Shown here: positions 12,601 to 25,778 of the stretch, one piece after another
Layout: each line of letters starts with the position of its first letter
Numbering within the stretch: position 1 is the first letter of the stretch
From: Mesocentrotus franciscanus
Lineage: Eukaryota > Echinodermata > Echinoidea > Camarodonta > Strongylocentrotidae
Direction: 5' to 3'
Length of the DNA: 64,000 nucleotides
NCBI GenBank assembly: GCA_037976565.1
Contig: CP137675.1
Span: 17,622,813 to 17,686,812, forward strand
Made by a program: the position numbers and the translations under genes
The notes under the pieces: model-generated
The model's input: only the letters and a program-made list of their open reading frames with translations
What the model was told of the DNA's origin: nothing
Database searches by the model: none

Positions 12601-15600
12601 CTGAAAATCGTTTGTACGGCGTTCGTAGCAGTTCGTAATGGCATTTGTGACCGAGGCTTTTAACATTACTGATGGGCATCACAAACAGAGGGCACAACAT
12701 TTTCCTCTTTGTTGATCCTAATCCCCAAGGGGGGGGGGGTGATTATGAAGCAACTTTTTTGGTGTATATGTTGCTACATGAATGTTTTTTATTATCATTT
12801 TTTTAAATGCAGTAGTTAAAGCATTTAATTTCCTTTATTCTATTTAAGCACGGGGGCCTACTTCAGCCCGAGGACTGTTCCTCTGAATGGTCGTGCACTT
12901 TAGTCTTTACAAATTCAGATTATATTCAGGATACTACTCTTAGTTAAGAGCACTTTGATTAAACACTTGAGGATAACAGTATCTTGGGTCATCTGTGGAG
13001 CATTATTGATGTTGTACTTTGGACTTACAACTGATAAAACCATTCTGACTGATATAACAATGCCCTTCATACAGTACATAATGATATACCTGCACATTTT
13101 AGTTTTTAACTAATTGACTGATTTGATTTGATTTGGTTTGATTTGATTTGATTTTGTCAAGCTCAAATATACATAGAGTTAAAATAGAGTGGTTAAAAAA
13201 ACAAGGAAAAGAAAAAAAAGATATCGAACACAAGAAAATAAAAAATTAACTTGACAGGATGGCCCATGAAAGCTCAAGAGCTTATTTATCATAACCCTGT
13301 TGATCAGGGTCACTTTGACATGTGTCTTTCTCTGTATACACACAGTTAATGTGCATACGGTCAAATACCGCAGTGATAATTAAGTATCGGGGCAATAGAA
13401 GGAAAGTTATTCTTTAAGTAAAATGGATGAAATTAGTCAGCCTTCCAATATCCCCCCAAAATTACTACTTGCAGTTTTTGTATCATGAATTCTTTAATAT
13501 GGCTTAATGTGGATTTAATCTATACATCTGAACCTTCTTGGAATATTTTTTCTTGAAAAGGCCTTCGTAACAGTAGGTTTAAATGTACATGTATGTAGTA
13601 GATTTTCACATTTATTTTTAATCCTGTAGCGACTCGATGATGGCAAGTACCCAAGGAAGCTGAAGATCGCATTAGGGAACGGTCTTCGGCCTGAAATCTG
13701 GGAGGAGTTCCGAACTCGCTTCAACATTGAGAAGATAATAGAGATTTACGCTGCGACAGAAGGCAATGCTGGTTTCATCAACTTTGAGGGAATGGTTGGG
13801 AGTATCGGACGATACCCGTGGATACTGAAGGTACATCTCAAAGTGTCTCATTGTATAATACATAGCTTTTGTAGGTGTAGATGGTGACTTGTGAGTGACC
13901 TATTGACTCGTGAATTCTCTCATTCCCAATACAGGAGCAACCCAAGTCCTTTAGGCATTGGGTTAAAGCCTGTTTGCACTAGTTTGGCCAGGAGGGATTA
14001 TACCTCCCTGCATGGTCACTGACAGGTGGTTATCTCATCAAATCTGATCAGCTCTCACTTAACATAAGAAAAAGGGGATCATGGGGGACCAACGGGTACC
14101 GCTTAAGCATTGTTTGCTATATAGAGGGCGCAAGTAGTGCAGTCCCGCTTTAAATGGTTCAATTATGGAAACAAGAAATTATTTACGAGGCCAAAATTCT
14201 TTAATCCTTTTAATACTATGCCCCAAATAACTTGTGCTGATGGCTAAGATATCTCTAAAATATTTTGTACTCGACATGCCAAAAGAATTTTCCCAGCTGT
14301 CTCGATGAAAACAGATACAAGAAAGTCCTCTCTCTTCAATTATTTTGATAGTATTAAATTTAAGCTCCAGCTTTTGTTTCTCCATTTATAATAATATGAC
14401 AAAAGATTAATCAATGTTTCAATTATGTTGTTTCTCATGATTTGTTTTTATTTTTTCTCATCTCTCTGTGTAAAAATATGATCCAAACAGAAATTGATTG
14501 ATGGTTTTCAGCTTGTGGATTATGATTTTGCAACAGGAGAGCCAACGAGAGGGAAGGATGGTTTCTGCAAGCTCGTGCCTGTTGGTATGTTTAAAGATAA
14601 AGACCAGTTCTGGTCATGCGATTGCATTGTGAAAGAAACATTGTGGAATTGATCAGAAAAGGTTGATCATCTAGCATATAAGTATTGGTGTGTACTGCAA
14701 GGTTCTGGAATCATCAAAATGATAAGAAATTTAGCCCAGTCTTGGTAAAGTTACAAGCACTGTACACAGAAAGATGTATGTGGGACTACGCGACACGTGC
14801 GCAACATCTATTTGGACCAAATAGATATAATAAATTACCAAATATATCAATTAGTAGGCGGTTTCCCGGCAAAATTTGTATCATCACGTATTAGTAAAAA
14901 CATATTCTTTCACATGATTGGTACTGAGAGCTTCCATTTCATTTTTTGAGAGGGGGCATTTCCAAAACGGGTCTTTACCTTTCAATAATGTGTTTTTCTT
15001 TTTAACCTGTTCACTATTGAATTCATTCATTCCCATAAGGCTAATACAGGGGCCACTCGGTTCCAGTAGGCAATTGGTTAATTAGAAAATGTCTCTAATC
15101 TGTAATGGTACAATTCTTGGGTAGATCTTGGGGTAATATTTCCCATGCCTGTGTGGTAGATAGTTTTGTTCTTACTTTTGAAGCTAGGATAAGACCAAAT
15201 GAGAAGATGTTGAAGAAGAAGAAGAAGAAGAAGAAGAAGAAGAAGAAGAAGAAGAAGAAGAAGAAGAAGGAAAAGGATAGTTAAACTTAAAAAAATTTCA
15301 TAGGTCCATCATTTCTATCTATCCATCCGTCCATTCGCTTAATCCATTTATCAATTCCATTTCCCAATCATTCATTCATCCATCCATCCATCCATTATCT
15401 GTTCATCCATTTATTAATCCATTCATTCATCCATCCATTCAATCCTTAATTCCTAATAAGTGAATAAAAAATGTTTCATTCCCTGTCTAGTCTATGTACA
15501 GACCAAATCTGGGGATAGGTCCACCATTTCACCCATCCATCCATCCATCCATCCATCTAGTCATCTGTTCGTCCATTTATTCATTCATTCATTTATAAAT

Positions 15601-18344
15601 CCTTTCATTCATTAATTGATTCATCTATTCATTTAGTCTTTTACAAAATATAGTAGAAATGTAATCAAAACATACTAGATAGTAGATACATGTAAGATAT
15701 AGAATTATACATGCGGGCATCTCGCTACTGAAAACATGAATACAAATTAATTTATTCAATCACCTTGATTCACGAATATGAGGATATTTGGGCATCTTGT
15801 TACCCAGAATTATCCTGTTTCAAAATTAGCGAGGGAGTGAGACATATGAGGGTGGTATAGTTTTAAACTTCGTTATGAAAAAATACAAGATATATTCCTT
15901 TTCATTCTGTTTCTTATGTACAGGTCAGACGGGACTTGCCCTCTTCAAGATCGATGATAAGAATCCTTACACCGGTTACAAAGGTCCCAAGGAGAAGAGT
16001 GAGAAGAAGATAGTTAGGAACGTGAAAACCAAAGGAGATGCGTACTTTAACACTGGTGACCTTCTGAAGATGGATGATGAAGATTATATCTACTTCATGG
16101 ACAGGATTGGGGATACCTTCAGGTAAATCATGCTGACTGGAAGAACTACATGTATTAAAATGCACTCTTACTTTTTTAGTGCGTAAAGGTATAATATTGG
16201 ATAAATTTATAGCACACATATCCACCACACGAGGTGCTCAAGGTGCTCCGATATTACCTGGCTATAACTAGGCTACCGATTACGGTGCTTACAGCATTCA
16301 AGGAGTTCCTTCCTACAGGTACCCATTTGACACCTGGATGGAGAGTAGCTAAAGTGAATTTTTCTTCTTTCGTATGATGTTTTGCAGCTAGAGTGTCAGG
16401 TCAGAACCACAAATGCAGATTAATGTCTTGCCAAAGGACACTAGTGCCAAGCAGGAGCTCGATAAAACTTTGCATCTCGAGTCAAGTCTTGAAACCACAG
16501 GACTACGACACCTCTACTGTCATAGTTATTATAAGGTAGTCTAGCAAAATATGCATTCTGTACATGTCACAATAGACGACATCTAGCCAATCAACAATCT
16601 TCTTTTACCTATCTATGATCTACATGTAGCTAGTTCAAGGTAGACATGCATTGAACATCACAATTTGGACTGCTATGCATCATGCTTGCTTACTTTAATA
16701 AAATCATCCCCCCTGAACTAAATCTATTTTACTTTGTGAGTGAAAGCGTGTTCCCCTGCCAAAATCATATTACATGAAACTATCTGGGCAGCGTCTCACG
16801 AAACCGTCATAAATACAAGTTCACCGACATCCCATTGAAATGAGTGTATTGAGTTTAACACCTGTTTCAATGGGATGTCGGTGAACTTGTGCTTATGACG
16901 GTTTTATGAAACACTGCTCTGTCTCTCTATTTCTCCCGGTGCCAGATTGTACTCATGGGATATATATACGACAGGCTTCAAGATTATTTAGCTGTTTCCA
17001 GTGCAAGATTAATCTATAGCAGTGTAAAAAGCGTTGTCATGGAGCTAATCAAGACTGTAAATGGGTAAAATTGCAAAGCCAATGTCTTTCGCGAAGCAGT
17101 CCTTCTGTGAATAGGTGTGTATCGTTTTGTGCAAAATTGCACAAGTGGCAAACGAGCGACCATGCAGAGAGGCGAAGGAAGCAACCGAAGTGTTGAAAGA
17201 CAGAACTGTATGTTTGTTGCTTTGTATGAGTGTTAATAAACTTCTCTCTCTTCCCCCAGATGGAAAGGTGAGAATGTATCGACCGTGGAAGTTGCCCAAG
17301 CGTTGAGTTCTCACCCTGGTATCATGGAAGCTAATGTGTATGGTGTGAATGTACCAGGTAAGATAGACCATGTTAAACATTCTCACCTTTCTTTTTCTTT
17401 GGTCTAATTTCTCTATTTTAATAATGCTACCAGAAAATACAACTTTATATCAATGGAAAGCTCAATGAAAGTAGAATACAAATATTTTCCCTTTCAGTAT
17501 TGCATAAAAGCAAAATTATGCCTCATTTTCTGCACCCCTCCAAATTAAGAGTCAATTACGGGTCAAATTTGCAGCGGTTACGGTGACGACAAAAGGTGGA
17601 TCCGATCGGCTCGACTATATAGCTGAGACGAGGAGCTGTGCTTAATTAATTCAAAATCATTGTGATTATGCGTACTCCATATAAGATGATGTCATCAAGT
17701 CAATAGCTTGTTTTTAGGTCGACAGCCTAAGATTTTCAAAGCTTTAGTTTTCGAGGTTTCAGAGAGCTGTTACTACTTCTCTGGCAGACACTAAAATAAC
17801 ATATAAATGATATTATTGTAATCTATGCCTAATAAGGTTTCTGTTGATATATAATGTATAGATTTTGAAAGTAAATTTGTTGAAAGCATTGTGTATAGAT
17901 GGCTTCAAATAATAAGACTTCTAAATGTTACTGTACATCACAGAATAGCAGATTTGAATTCTTCATAGGTTATTTTCATGGTTGGTGCTAATAAGAACTG
18001 ATTATTTAAACCATGTAATCAAATCCTTCTTTACAGGTCAAGATGGGCGGGCTGGAATGGCAGCCATCGTGCCCAACGAGGGCGCCAGACTAGACTTAAG
18101 AGATGTATACTCTCATGTCTCCTCTCTCCTTCCCGACTACGCCTGCCCAAAGTTTCTGCGTTTGATGAGCGAGATTGAGGTGACTGGTACCTTCAAGCAT
18201 AAGAAGACAGATCTTGTTAAGGAAGGCTTTGATATCCATAACATCCCAGAGGAAATCTACATCATTGAGCCGTCGCAGAAGGCCTACGTACCTCTCACAA
18301 GCAGGCATCTGAGTGTCATCATGAGTGGACAGTCAAAGCTATAG
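9658..18344 (+). CDS. SLC27A2-like: SLC27/FATP very-long-chain acyl-CoA synthetase, copy 1 (630 aa, 9 exons)
   Basis: Coding exons: 9658-10156, 11122-11331, 11715-11873, 12340-12464, 13630-13830, 14491-14584, 15924-16122, 17260-17357, 18037-18344. All introns are GT-AG and the frame closes to 630 codons ending in TAG. The ATG directly follows an in-frame TAG, which fixes the start if there is no upstream coding exon. A hydrophobic N-terminal segment (about residues 10-28) could be the membrane anchor. The ATP/AMP-binding loop TSGTTG is at 232-237, YHSA at 274-277, AATEGN at 372-377, TGD at 473-475 and the family signature FxDRxGDTFRWKGEN at 487-501. The last three residues (628-630) are SKL, a canonical PTS1. 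Known family role: ATP-dependent formation of fatty acyl-CoA from long or very-long-chain fatty acids. Length and the YHSAAL and TGTFKHKKT motifs favour the A2/A6 branch over A1/A4; the exact orthologue is inference. This copy is clearly more diverged from copies 2 and 3 than they are from each other. Confidence 0.94.
10374..10765 (-). mobile_element. TTAA-ended MITE, copy A (copy 1 intron 1)
   Basis: Bounded by TTAA at 10374 and 10762, with terminal inverted repeats AAAGGTAAAGACCAGTTTTG / AACTGGTCTTGATCTTT. The body matches 14591-14984 in inverse orientation and 26060-26268 in the same orientation. About 392 bp, no transposase. Confidence 0.75.
12524..12653. mobile_element. 130-bp foldback element next to exon 4 of copy 1
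   Basis: CGGTCACAAAG (12524) and CATTTGTGACCG (12642-12653) are terminal inverted repeats; the interior repeats GTTTGTACGG. Starts 60 bp after the exon 4 donor. Confidence 0.55.
13110..13335 (-). mobile_element. LINE 3'-UTR fragment in copy 1 intron 4
   Basis: A TTTGA tandem repeat (about 13120-13158) is followed by a segment that matches the 3' UTR of the 51573-55028 LINE: both share GAAAGCTC, AGAGCTTATTT and nearby bases at the same offsets (13265-13295 against 51660-51685). So this is a short 3' end of the same or a sister LINE family, antisense to the gene. Confidence 0.65.
14591..14984 (+). mobile_element. TTAA-ended MITE, copy B, beside the exon 6 donor of copy 1
   Basis: Inverse copy of 10374-10765. 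Its TTAA begins at intron position +7, straight after the intact donor GTATGT at 14585-14590. The right terminal target reads TTCAA, a one-base change from TTAA. Confidence 0.75.
15209..15269 (+). repeat. AAG microsatellite
   Basis: Nearly pure GAA/AAG repeat in copy 1 intron 6; ATCC repeats follow at 15320-15600. Confidence 0.95.
16209..16530 (-). mobile_element. tRNA-derived SINE, reverse copy (copy 1 intron 7)
   Basis: The reverse strand has the CACTAGTGTCCTTTGGCAAG segment (16433-16452) and the GGTACCCATTT body of the same SINE family, with a decayed head near 16480-16525. Confidence 0.65.
16788..16917. mobile_element. Foldback element with 53-bp arms (copy 1 intron 7)
   Basis: Arms 16788-16840 and 16865-16917 are inverse; the inner 40 bp match at 38 positions, and outer differences are mostly C/T. 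The loop is 24 bp. The terminus resembles the TGTTTCAT(G)AAA ends of 39886-40174 and 47365-47435. Confidence 0.7.
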
Positions 18345-20127
18345 AGGGAGCTCTTTTCTTAGAGCCATTGCATATTGGGAGAGAAAGTTCCCTCTCACGT
18401 ACAATCTCTATAGGAAGGAACTAATTGGAGCTCCATGAAATGAATGACCAATCAGGAGCGACTTCCGCTGTCCCATCTGTTTTGAATCAACTAGCTATGC
18501 ACAGAGCCATCTATAGACAAATTTCGATCAACTTTGTTTCAATTGGACAAAATGTGAGACATATTCCATTATTATGCACTTGCCCAACAAAGCAACACGC
18601 ACCATATTGTTCTGATTAGAACATAATTGGCATAAGTGGCATACAAGTTTTACGGACTAAGACGGAGATGTATGAGCTAGAATTCACAATATGATGCTCC
18701 ACCCATCGGATGCCATAGATAGGCAAATTTCCAACTTCTGAAATTGATATCGAATCTGTGGCAGCATTGTTTGTTGTGTGACCATTTCAACAACTGTATG
18801 TTTTTCATCAACAATATTTTCCCTGTCTGGTCAGAATGCTGAAATTTGAAGCATTGATTCATGACTATGGACAAAGTGTATAATTATATATTGAAAATTA
18901 TTGTGTGTGATATGTTACAAGTTTTTTATGTGGTACAGATATTCTAGATTTCAGATCAGATATTCTATTAATGGACACAGTAATTTAACGAAAATATATG
19001 GAAAATCCGAGAAGCTAGCAAGTACCGTTTATCAAGGTGCTTTTGATAAAATTAAATTACGTGGTATGTTAATACCTGTTTGATGTACTTCATATAATAG
19101 CATAGCTATTGGTATACTACAAAACCCCAGATTGGATGTGATAAGATTGTAGAATGGTATGCCTAAAATATATATGTGCAACGGAGTAGTACTTCTTGTA
19201 AATTATTCGTAGATATGGTTTGGTCTGATTATTAACAGTATTAAAAAAGCTTTCTTATTCAACATTGATATCAGATAGGCTTTGTTGTGTGGACGTAGAA
19301 TTTTCAAACAGTATTCAGAAAATAGCATCAAGTGTCGTCCAGATATGATTGGGTAGATTTAGAGTACTGATTTCTGGAGCACTCAGTGTCAACCTCATGC
19401 CGTAAAGGTTACCATATTTTTGCAACTAAATGTACAAATGAATTTTATATTAACATTACATAAATTTCTCTTTTTTTTTCTTCTTTTTTTTCATTTCATG
19501 GGTGGATACATTCCTTTATTCATTTTGGTATGTGATTAACATAGTTTTAGCAAATTAGAGAGCTTGAGGCTTAGGTGCTTTGTATATGAGTTAACTATAA
19601 GTTAAACCAGGTTTCAGTAATCAAGCCTCATTCAAATATGAAGTGGTAAACCATGCTGTTTTTTAAATTTTGTTTATGTAAGGCCAGTACGCTTCACATT
19701 TCTGTATCCTGTAACACGGAGCTAAGTGAATATGCGCAGGACCTTTATTGATTTTTCTCACATTTCGGTGTTTCGCCGGTAGTTGTATAGCAACTACCGG
19801 CAAACACGAAAACAACAAAATCGAAATTGAAAAACGCCTGCTGAAGTTTCACTGATTTTTGCAGTGTAAATGCAGAATTCGGTAAGATACCGATTTGTGC
19901 TCACGTGACTCTCCTCCCTTCCTTGCTAATGCGTGTGGGGCACCGACGAGTGGCACATGCGCACTACTCACCATAAAGTCGGTATATGAGCAAACTTCAA
20001 CTATTTTTCAAAATGTTGTTTGGGATGTGTAAATGGGCCTAATGACACGTTATAATAAAAACCACGGGGTTAACCTTTTAATATTTAATGAGTGTTTAAA
20101 CTGCCTTCATTCATGAATTCATGAAGA
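18345..20127. other. 3' flank of copy 1
   Basis: AT-rich, no open frame of note. Contains an 11-bp-stem hairpin at 19775-19801 (GCCGGTAGTTG and its inverse). The 3' UTR end is not identifiable. Confidence 0.6.
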
Positions 20128-20430
20128 GGTGTCGTGGTCGAGTGGATATGTCACCGGACTGTGGATCACAAGGTCCGCGGTTTGAGTCCTGCCGTGGCAC
20201 TAATGTCCTTTGGCAAGACATTAATCTACATTTGCCACACTCGACCCAGATGAGCTAAATGGGTACCTGGTAGGGTAGGATTATTCCTTGAAATGCACTG
20301 TGCGCTGTTAACGGCTGCTGGAACTAAAGCTAGGGTAATAATTTCCAAAGCTCTTTGGAAGCGCGTAGGGACGTAATAATGTGATAAGAGCTACACAAGA
20401 ACAGAATATTATTATTATTATTATTCAAGC
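20128..20430 (+). mobile_element. tRNA-derived SINE
   Basis: A-box-like GTGGTCGAGTGG and B-box-like GGTTTGAGTCC in a tRNA-shaped head, then CACTAATGTCCTTTGGCAAG, a body with GGGTACCTGGTAGG and CTTGAAATGCACTGTGCGCT, and an ATT repeat tail. The same body occurs at 20500-20800 and 61931-62200. Confidence 0.8.
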
Positions 20431-20499
20431 CTTGCACAATGCAGGAGAAACCCTTGAATGATCATAGGTAATCAGAGTATCAAATTCATTAATCATTTG

Positions 20500-20800
20500 T
20501 AGAGGTGTTGTGATCCAGTGGATAAGTCTCCAGACTGAATCACAAGGTATGGGATTCAAATCCCTACCACAACACTAAAATCCTTTGGCAATTAAGACAT
20601 TTATCTACATTTGCCACAGTCCACCCAGGTGAGGTAAATGGGTACCTGGTAGGATTATTCCTTGAAATGCACTGTGCACTTATAACGGCTGCAAGAGCTA
20701 AAGCTAGGGTAATAATTTTCAAAGCACATGTTGAAAGGGCGTAAGGACGTTATATCATAATCTGTTTTGCGCTTTACAAGAACTGATCATTATTATTATT
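20500..20800 (+). mobile_element. tRNA-derived SINE, second copy
   Basis: Same head, body and ATT tail as 20128-20430, with many base changes and a deletion in the anticodon-arm region, so older. It lies about 70 bp downstream of the first copy in the same orientation. Confidence 0.8.
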
Positions 20801-23647
20801 TTTTTGTTCTTAGATATTTGATCATATTATCATATGGGAAGTAATTGTTTTTGGTTAGTATGACATAATTTATGCTTTAAAGTTATAATACTTAATTCAT
20901 TCCTTATTATAAAAGTTGTATATTTCAGAATGTGTTCACTTTATTCATAACATTTTCTTGATCATCATAATGTACAACTCTTATTTACTCGTTTAGGCTT
21001 GAAATTCATTTTAATTAATTTACCCTAAAGTGTAAAATGGTCATAGTTCTTTTGTTTATGATTATATTTTTTGTTAAGCTTTTTCAGTTAGTATTTCCTA
21101 ATTTGAATTAACAGTTTTGTTCTACAAAATAATAGCATCATGTTTTGATTTAATGTAGGACATGTATAAGTCATGGCAGTGAAACCATTCCATTGTGGTA
21201 ATTTTGTAATTTTAAGCAACTTCTGCTCATGTGTGCATCATTTCTTTACTTCTTTCACATCACATATCAAAATGAATTTTTACCAAAAACATAACATACC
21301 ATGTGAGTAATAATATTGTGTATTTCCCTTGCATGAATAAGGGCATTTGGCAATTTTGGTTCACACTGCATGTCAAGGTCACATATACATTTGTAGTGAG
21401 ATCAATTCTGATGAAAATAGCATTTACAATTTGATAGACATATATTGGTAATACATGTAGTTTTATGATTTTGAATTTGTACATATATATCTCCACAAAG
21501 ATAATGGCAAATGTACAGATTGTTGGAATGACATAGTACTTTATCATGTAAATTTTGCATCAAGATTTATTAAAGATGGAAGATTTGATAATCTTCATTC
21601 GATTCAGAAACGCAAATTTTGTTCCACTTAGTTCTCATAATTTAGTTTCACTTTGTTCTCAGGATTTGGTTGGTGTGCCGCATTAAGCTGTGATCTGTTT
21701 ATTGCAATAATCAACCAGGATTATTATATCATTATGTGATATAGAGGACGGATCTTGATCGGTTAAGGGAGGGGAGGGTTACAAGCACTTTTTCCTTCTT
21801 GACATTAGTTTTTCCCTTGGAATATCTAGTCCCGAGAGAAAAATAACAACAAAACATTGTGGAGTGGAGGAGCAAATTTAACTCGTAAACTTTTTGCCCA
21901 TTTATCTTGGGTCACCGAGAACACAAGAACACAAGAACCTATTATCCCGTTCGTTAATTAAACGTATTTAATCGACTCCGTGTCTGTTAAAATAATATAA
22001 CAAACGCTCTTGCATTCTCATTTACATGACCTGTACAAGCATTTTTTGACGGGTTTTGGTAAGATTTTTAGGCATATTAAAAGACCAGAAATCATGGGGG
22101 GGGGGAATTTAATATTATGCCTCCCCGTCTAAATGTTGGGAAGCGTGTGTCCTGCCACCCCCCACCCCTCATCCGATCGGATTTCCGCCCATGCACGTTC
22201 CAAACAACAGGACGAATATACATAAAATACGTGTAGGCCTACCTGTGAGTATAATATAGAACTTTGCACTTTGACATACATTTTACCTTAACATAAATCT
22301 TATCTTATTAGCGTCAAACAAGTACCAATTAAAAATCATAATATAGGCCATTCCGAGGACAGAGCTAGAGACTACGTACTTTTACACAAGAGGCAGATAT
22401 AGGTGACTGGTATTTAAGGATAATCTTTTAGATGGAGGGTCCATGGGGCTGCATGGCGTACACCCTTAATCGTGAGAAATCCAGGATAAAGAAAATTGAA
22501 AAAACGTACTAAATTCTATGTCACACAGGAAGGTTATTGCTTACCCCTCTCCAGAATATTATGCTCACTGTTTGATAAGAAACAATTTTCTGAATGTTGT
22601 ATGGATGGAATGACAGTCTCGTATTGGGGAGATACTGGGTTAATAATAATAATAATAATAATATTTCTGCTTATATAGCGCTTAATACATCGGTAAGTCC
22701 GAGTTTCTAATCGCTTTACAGTTATATTCAACGGCCAGGCTTATATATTATAATTGCGCCGTCCTGAATATCAATTATCGACATTAGAGTGTCTACCTTT
22801 TTTCAACAAATGGGGCGGCGGCTCAATCAAAATTTCCGATAAGTCTCAAAATTATTTGCTTGCAGAATGTCTTCATCAACACCCAACTTTTAACCCGGCC
22901 ACCCACTCCCTCCACGTCACACTCCGTCACTCTGTATATCAAATAAAAGTTATAAAAGGTTTATGATGTCCAATGATCGAGTTCAAGGTGTAAAAAAACC
23001 CACCCGTATTCATGACTTATAATTATCATATGCATGACTTATGATAAGACTCTGATATACAACTTCTGAGAGTCTAATGGAGTGCAGTAACAGTAAAGTC
23101 AACTCATTATATGCATGATTCCTTTCATTTACGGCAGCAACTTCTTTATGACGCAGTGATGGCCGTCACCGTACTATAAACTAAATTGAAGAAACGAGCA
23201 TAAACGAATTGCAGATTGAAGTGCGGATACGCGCAGACGAAAATAGATTCCCAGGGGCTGGACTCGATCTTTGACTCTGTTCGTTGGCAAAGGTCAAAAA
23301 CTTTGTGCATATGCATGCTATATGCACAAACGTTTTTGTCACATCTAGTGTACACCAACGAACTGGAACTTATTATAGCGAATAAAGTCCATGTTTGCAT
23401 TCCTCGTCAATGTTGACGTATAGGGGGTGTTAGTGTTACAGTTCAATATGTCAAACTCTTGTTCATGTATACGTCTCCTTTTTCACATTTGCTTGCATTG
23501 GAAACGAATCCGCATCGCTTAATGTGCGCGTATGAAATACTCTTTTTTCAAAACCGTTGCCATATGCTTTACAAGAAGTGCATGCAGGACATCTGTTTCA
23601 CAAAGCGATTAATATAGCTTCTCACAACTGTAACTTTGATAGCTAGA
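20801..23647. other. Intergenic region between copies 1 and 2
   Basis: AT-rich with a short AAT repeat at 22640. No gene, RNA or defined element recognised. Presumably holds the copy 2 promoter. Confidence 0.6.
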
Positions 23648-25736
23648 ATGTCTTCTTCATGGAGTATAAGTCAGAAAGCTGCTCTGCTAGCAGGGGTTTC
23701 TATCCCGCCAGGCTATGCCTTGCTTCGATGGAAATACCCCAAGCTTTGGACTGACATAAACTTCTACCTCAAAGCAAAAGCCTACTTCAAAACTATGGAG
23801 CATTGCCAGATATCTAAACTTTTTATTCTTGATTTTTTGGAGGAGCATGCCAGAGTAAGGCCCAACCATCCCTGTATTCTATACGAGAATGAAAGGTACA
23901 CATACGCAGAGGTGGCGGGGAATGTGAACCGTACAGCTCGGTGGGTTAGCGGTTCGGATTCCAGTTTGAAGAAAGGAGATGTTGTTTGTGTTTTATTACA
24001 CAATGGGCCTGCAATCGTTTGGACTTGGCTTGGTTTACAGAAGAAGGGTATCATAGCAAGTATGATCAATTACAACCTTACAGGACCAGCTCTTCTGCAT
24101 TGTATTAAGGCCAGCCAGCCAAAACATATCATCTTCGGTTCAGGTATTCATAATTACTATAGTATTAGTACTATATTGACGTTATAGAATCACTCTGAAC
24201 GGTGATCAAATTTGTGTGTTAAAATATTGTTATCAATATCTGATGTTTCTCTGATTATAATCCTTATAGAAGTGTTTACATATTCTATTTATAATGTTTT
24301 AACTGATTGTCACTTGTCAAGGGGATTCGCGTTTCGAAGATTTGGCAAAAAACGCCTCAATGTATAATATTTTTCAATTGTTGAAGTCGTTTGACATAGT
24401 CATTGAAAAAATAGTATTATTTACATAAGATCTACATCATGTCCTTTCCAACGATTGTAGACAATTCAGATTCATATACATTTTATGAGTAGCACTTTCT
24501 AATAAACACAATTAGTTGACTAACTTATAGCCTATTATAGGTATTATTAGTTTGCAATTGTACAAGGTCAAACACGAAATATTGATAGGCAATTCTGTTT
24601 TAAAAAATCTTAATGTCTCTAGAAACTAACAATTGAATCCACTCCTTTTCTATTTAAACAGAGTTCTTAGACGCGATCCTTGAAATCCAAGCTTCACTGC
24701 GAGATCTGAAGATTGGTCTGTGGATGATAAATGATGCTCGCATCCCTGGTCTTCTACCAACCGATGATGTGGTTACCATGGAGATATCTACCGTGTCTGG
24801 AGAACACTTTCCAACCGTTCCAACCACAGGTCTTGGTGATATAGGGGCTTATATCTTCACCTCGGGAACAACAGGTAAATGTCAAAAGTTTTTTTCTTTC
24901 TTTCGGCGACGTAGGCCTACTTCGTGATGAGAAGCTGTGGTTAGATTAAACCAGGGAGGTGGGAGTAACTCCCACCTCCCTGATTAAACCATGTTAGTGT
25001 ACCAAAACATTATGATAGCAATAACTTTCCCCTCTCTCTCTCTCTCTCTCTCTCTCCTCTCCCCTCTCTCCATCTCACCGCCTCCGTCTCTTTCTTTCTC
25101 TCTCTCTTCTCCCCTCCGCCTCTTTCTTTCATTCTCTCTCTCTCTCTCTCTTCCCCCTCTCTCTCTCTCCTCTCCCCCTCTCTCCATTCTCTCTGTCTCG
25201 CTTGTTTCCCGCATCATACCTTAGGTTGGGGTAGTAGATCTACACGACTCTCCAATATACTGAATGACAGTTGCTCGAAACCTACTACTAATAATAATAA
25301 TAACAACGTTTCTTATAAAGCGCTTACCACCGAAGTCTCTAAGCGCTATAACAAACAATTACATATTTAAAAAAAAAGTGCAAATAAACCTACAAATTAC
25401 AATACAAATGAAATACAGATCAATGTGAACAGAGTAAGTTAATCATTAAAAGCAATTTTGAATAAATGTGTTTTAAGAGAAGTTTTGAAGTGTTTAACAG
25501 TTTGACAGTTTTTTACATTTAAAGGTAGTTTGTTCCAAAGTTCAGCAGAAGCTTTGGAAAAAGAGCGATGGCCATAAGAAAGAGTTGATACAGAAGTAGA
25601 CATTAGGTTTAATTGAGAAGATGACCGAAGATTACGTGAGGGTTTATATTCATGGATTAGTTCTTGCAGATAAATTGGTGCCAATTCATGAATGAATTAT
25701 CCCGAAATACGACGCTCACCCCCTTTTTTGTTTCTC

Positions 25737-25778
<42 letters not shown>

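Noticed and set aside
23636..23647. Earlier start (TTG) four codons before the copy 2 ATG
   Set aside because: It is not an ATG, and alignment with copy 3 starts at 23648.
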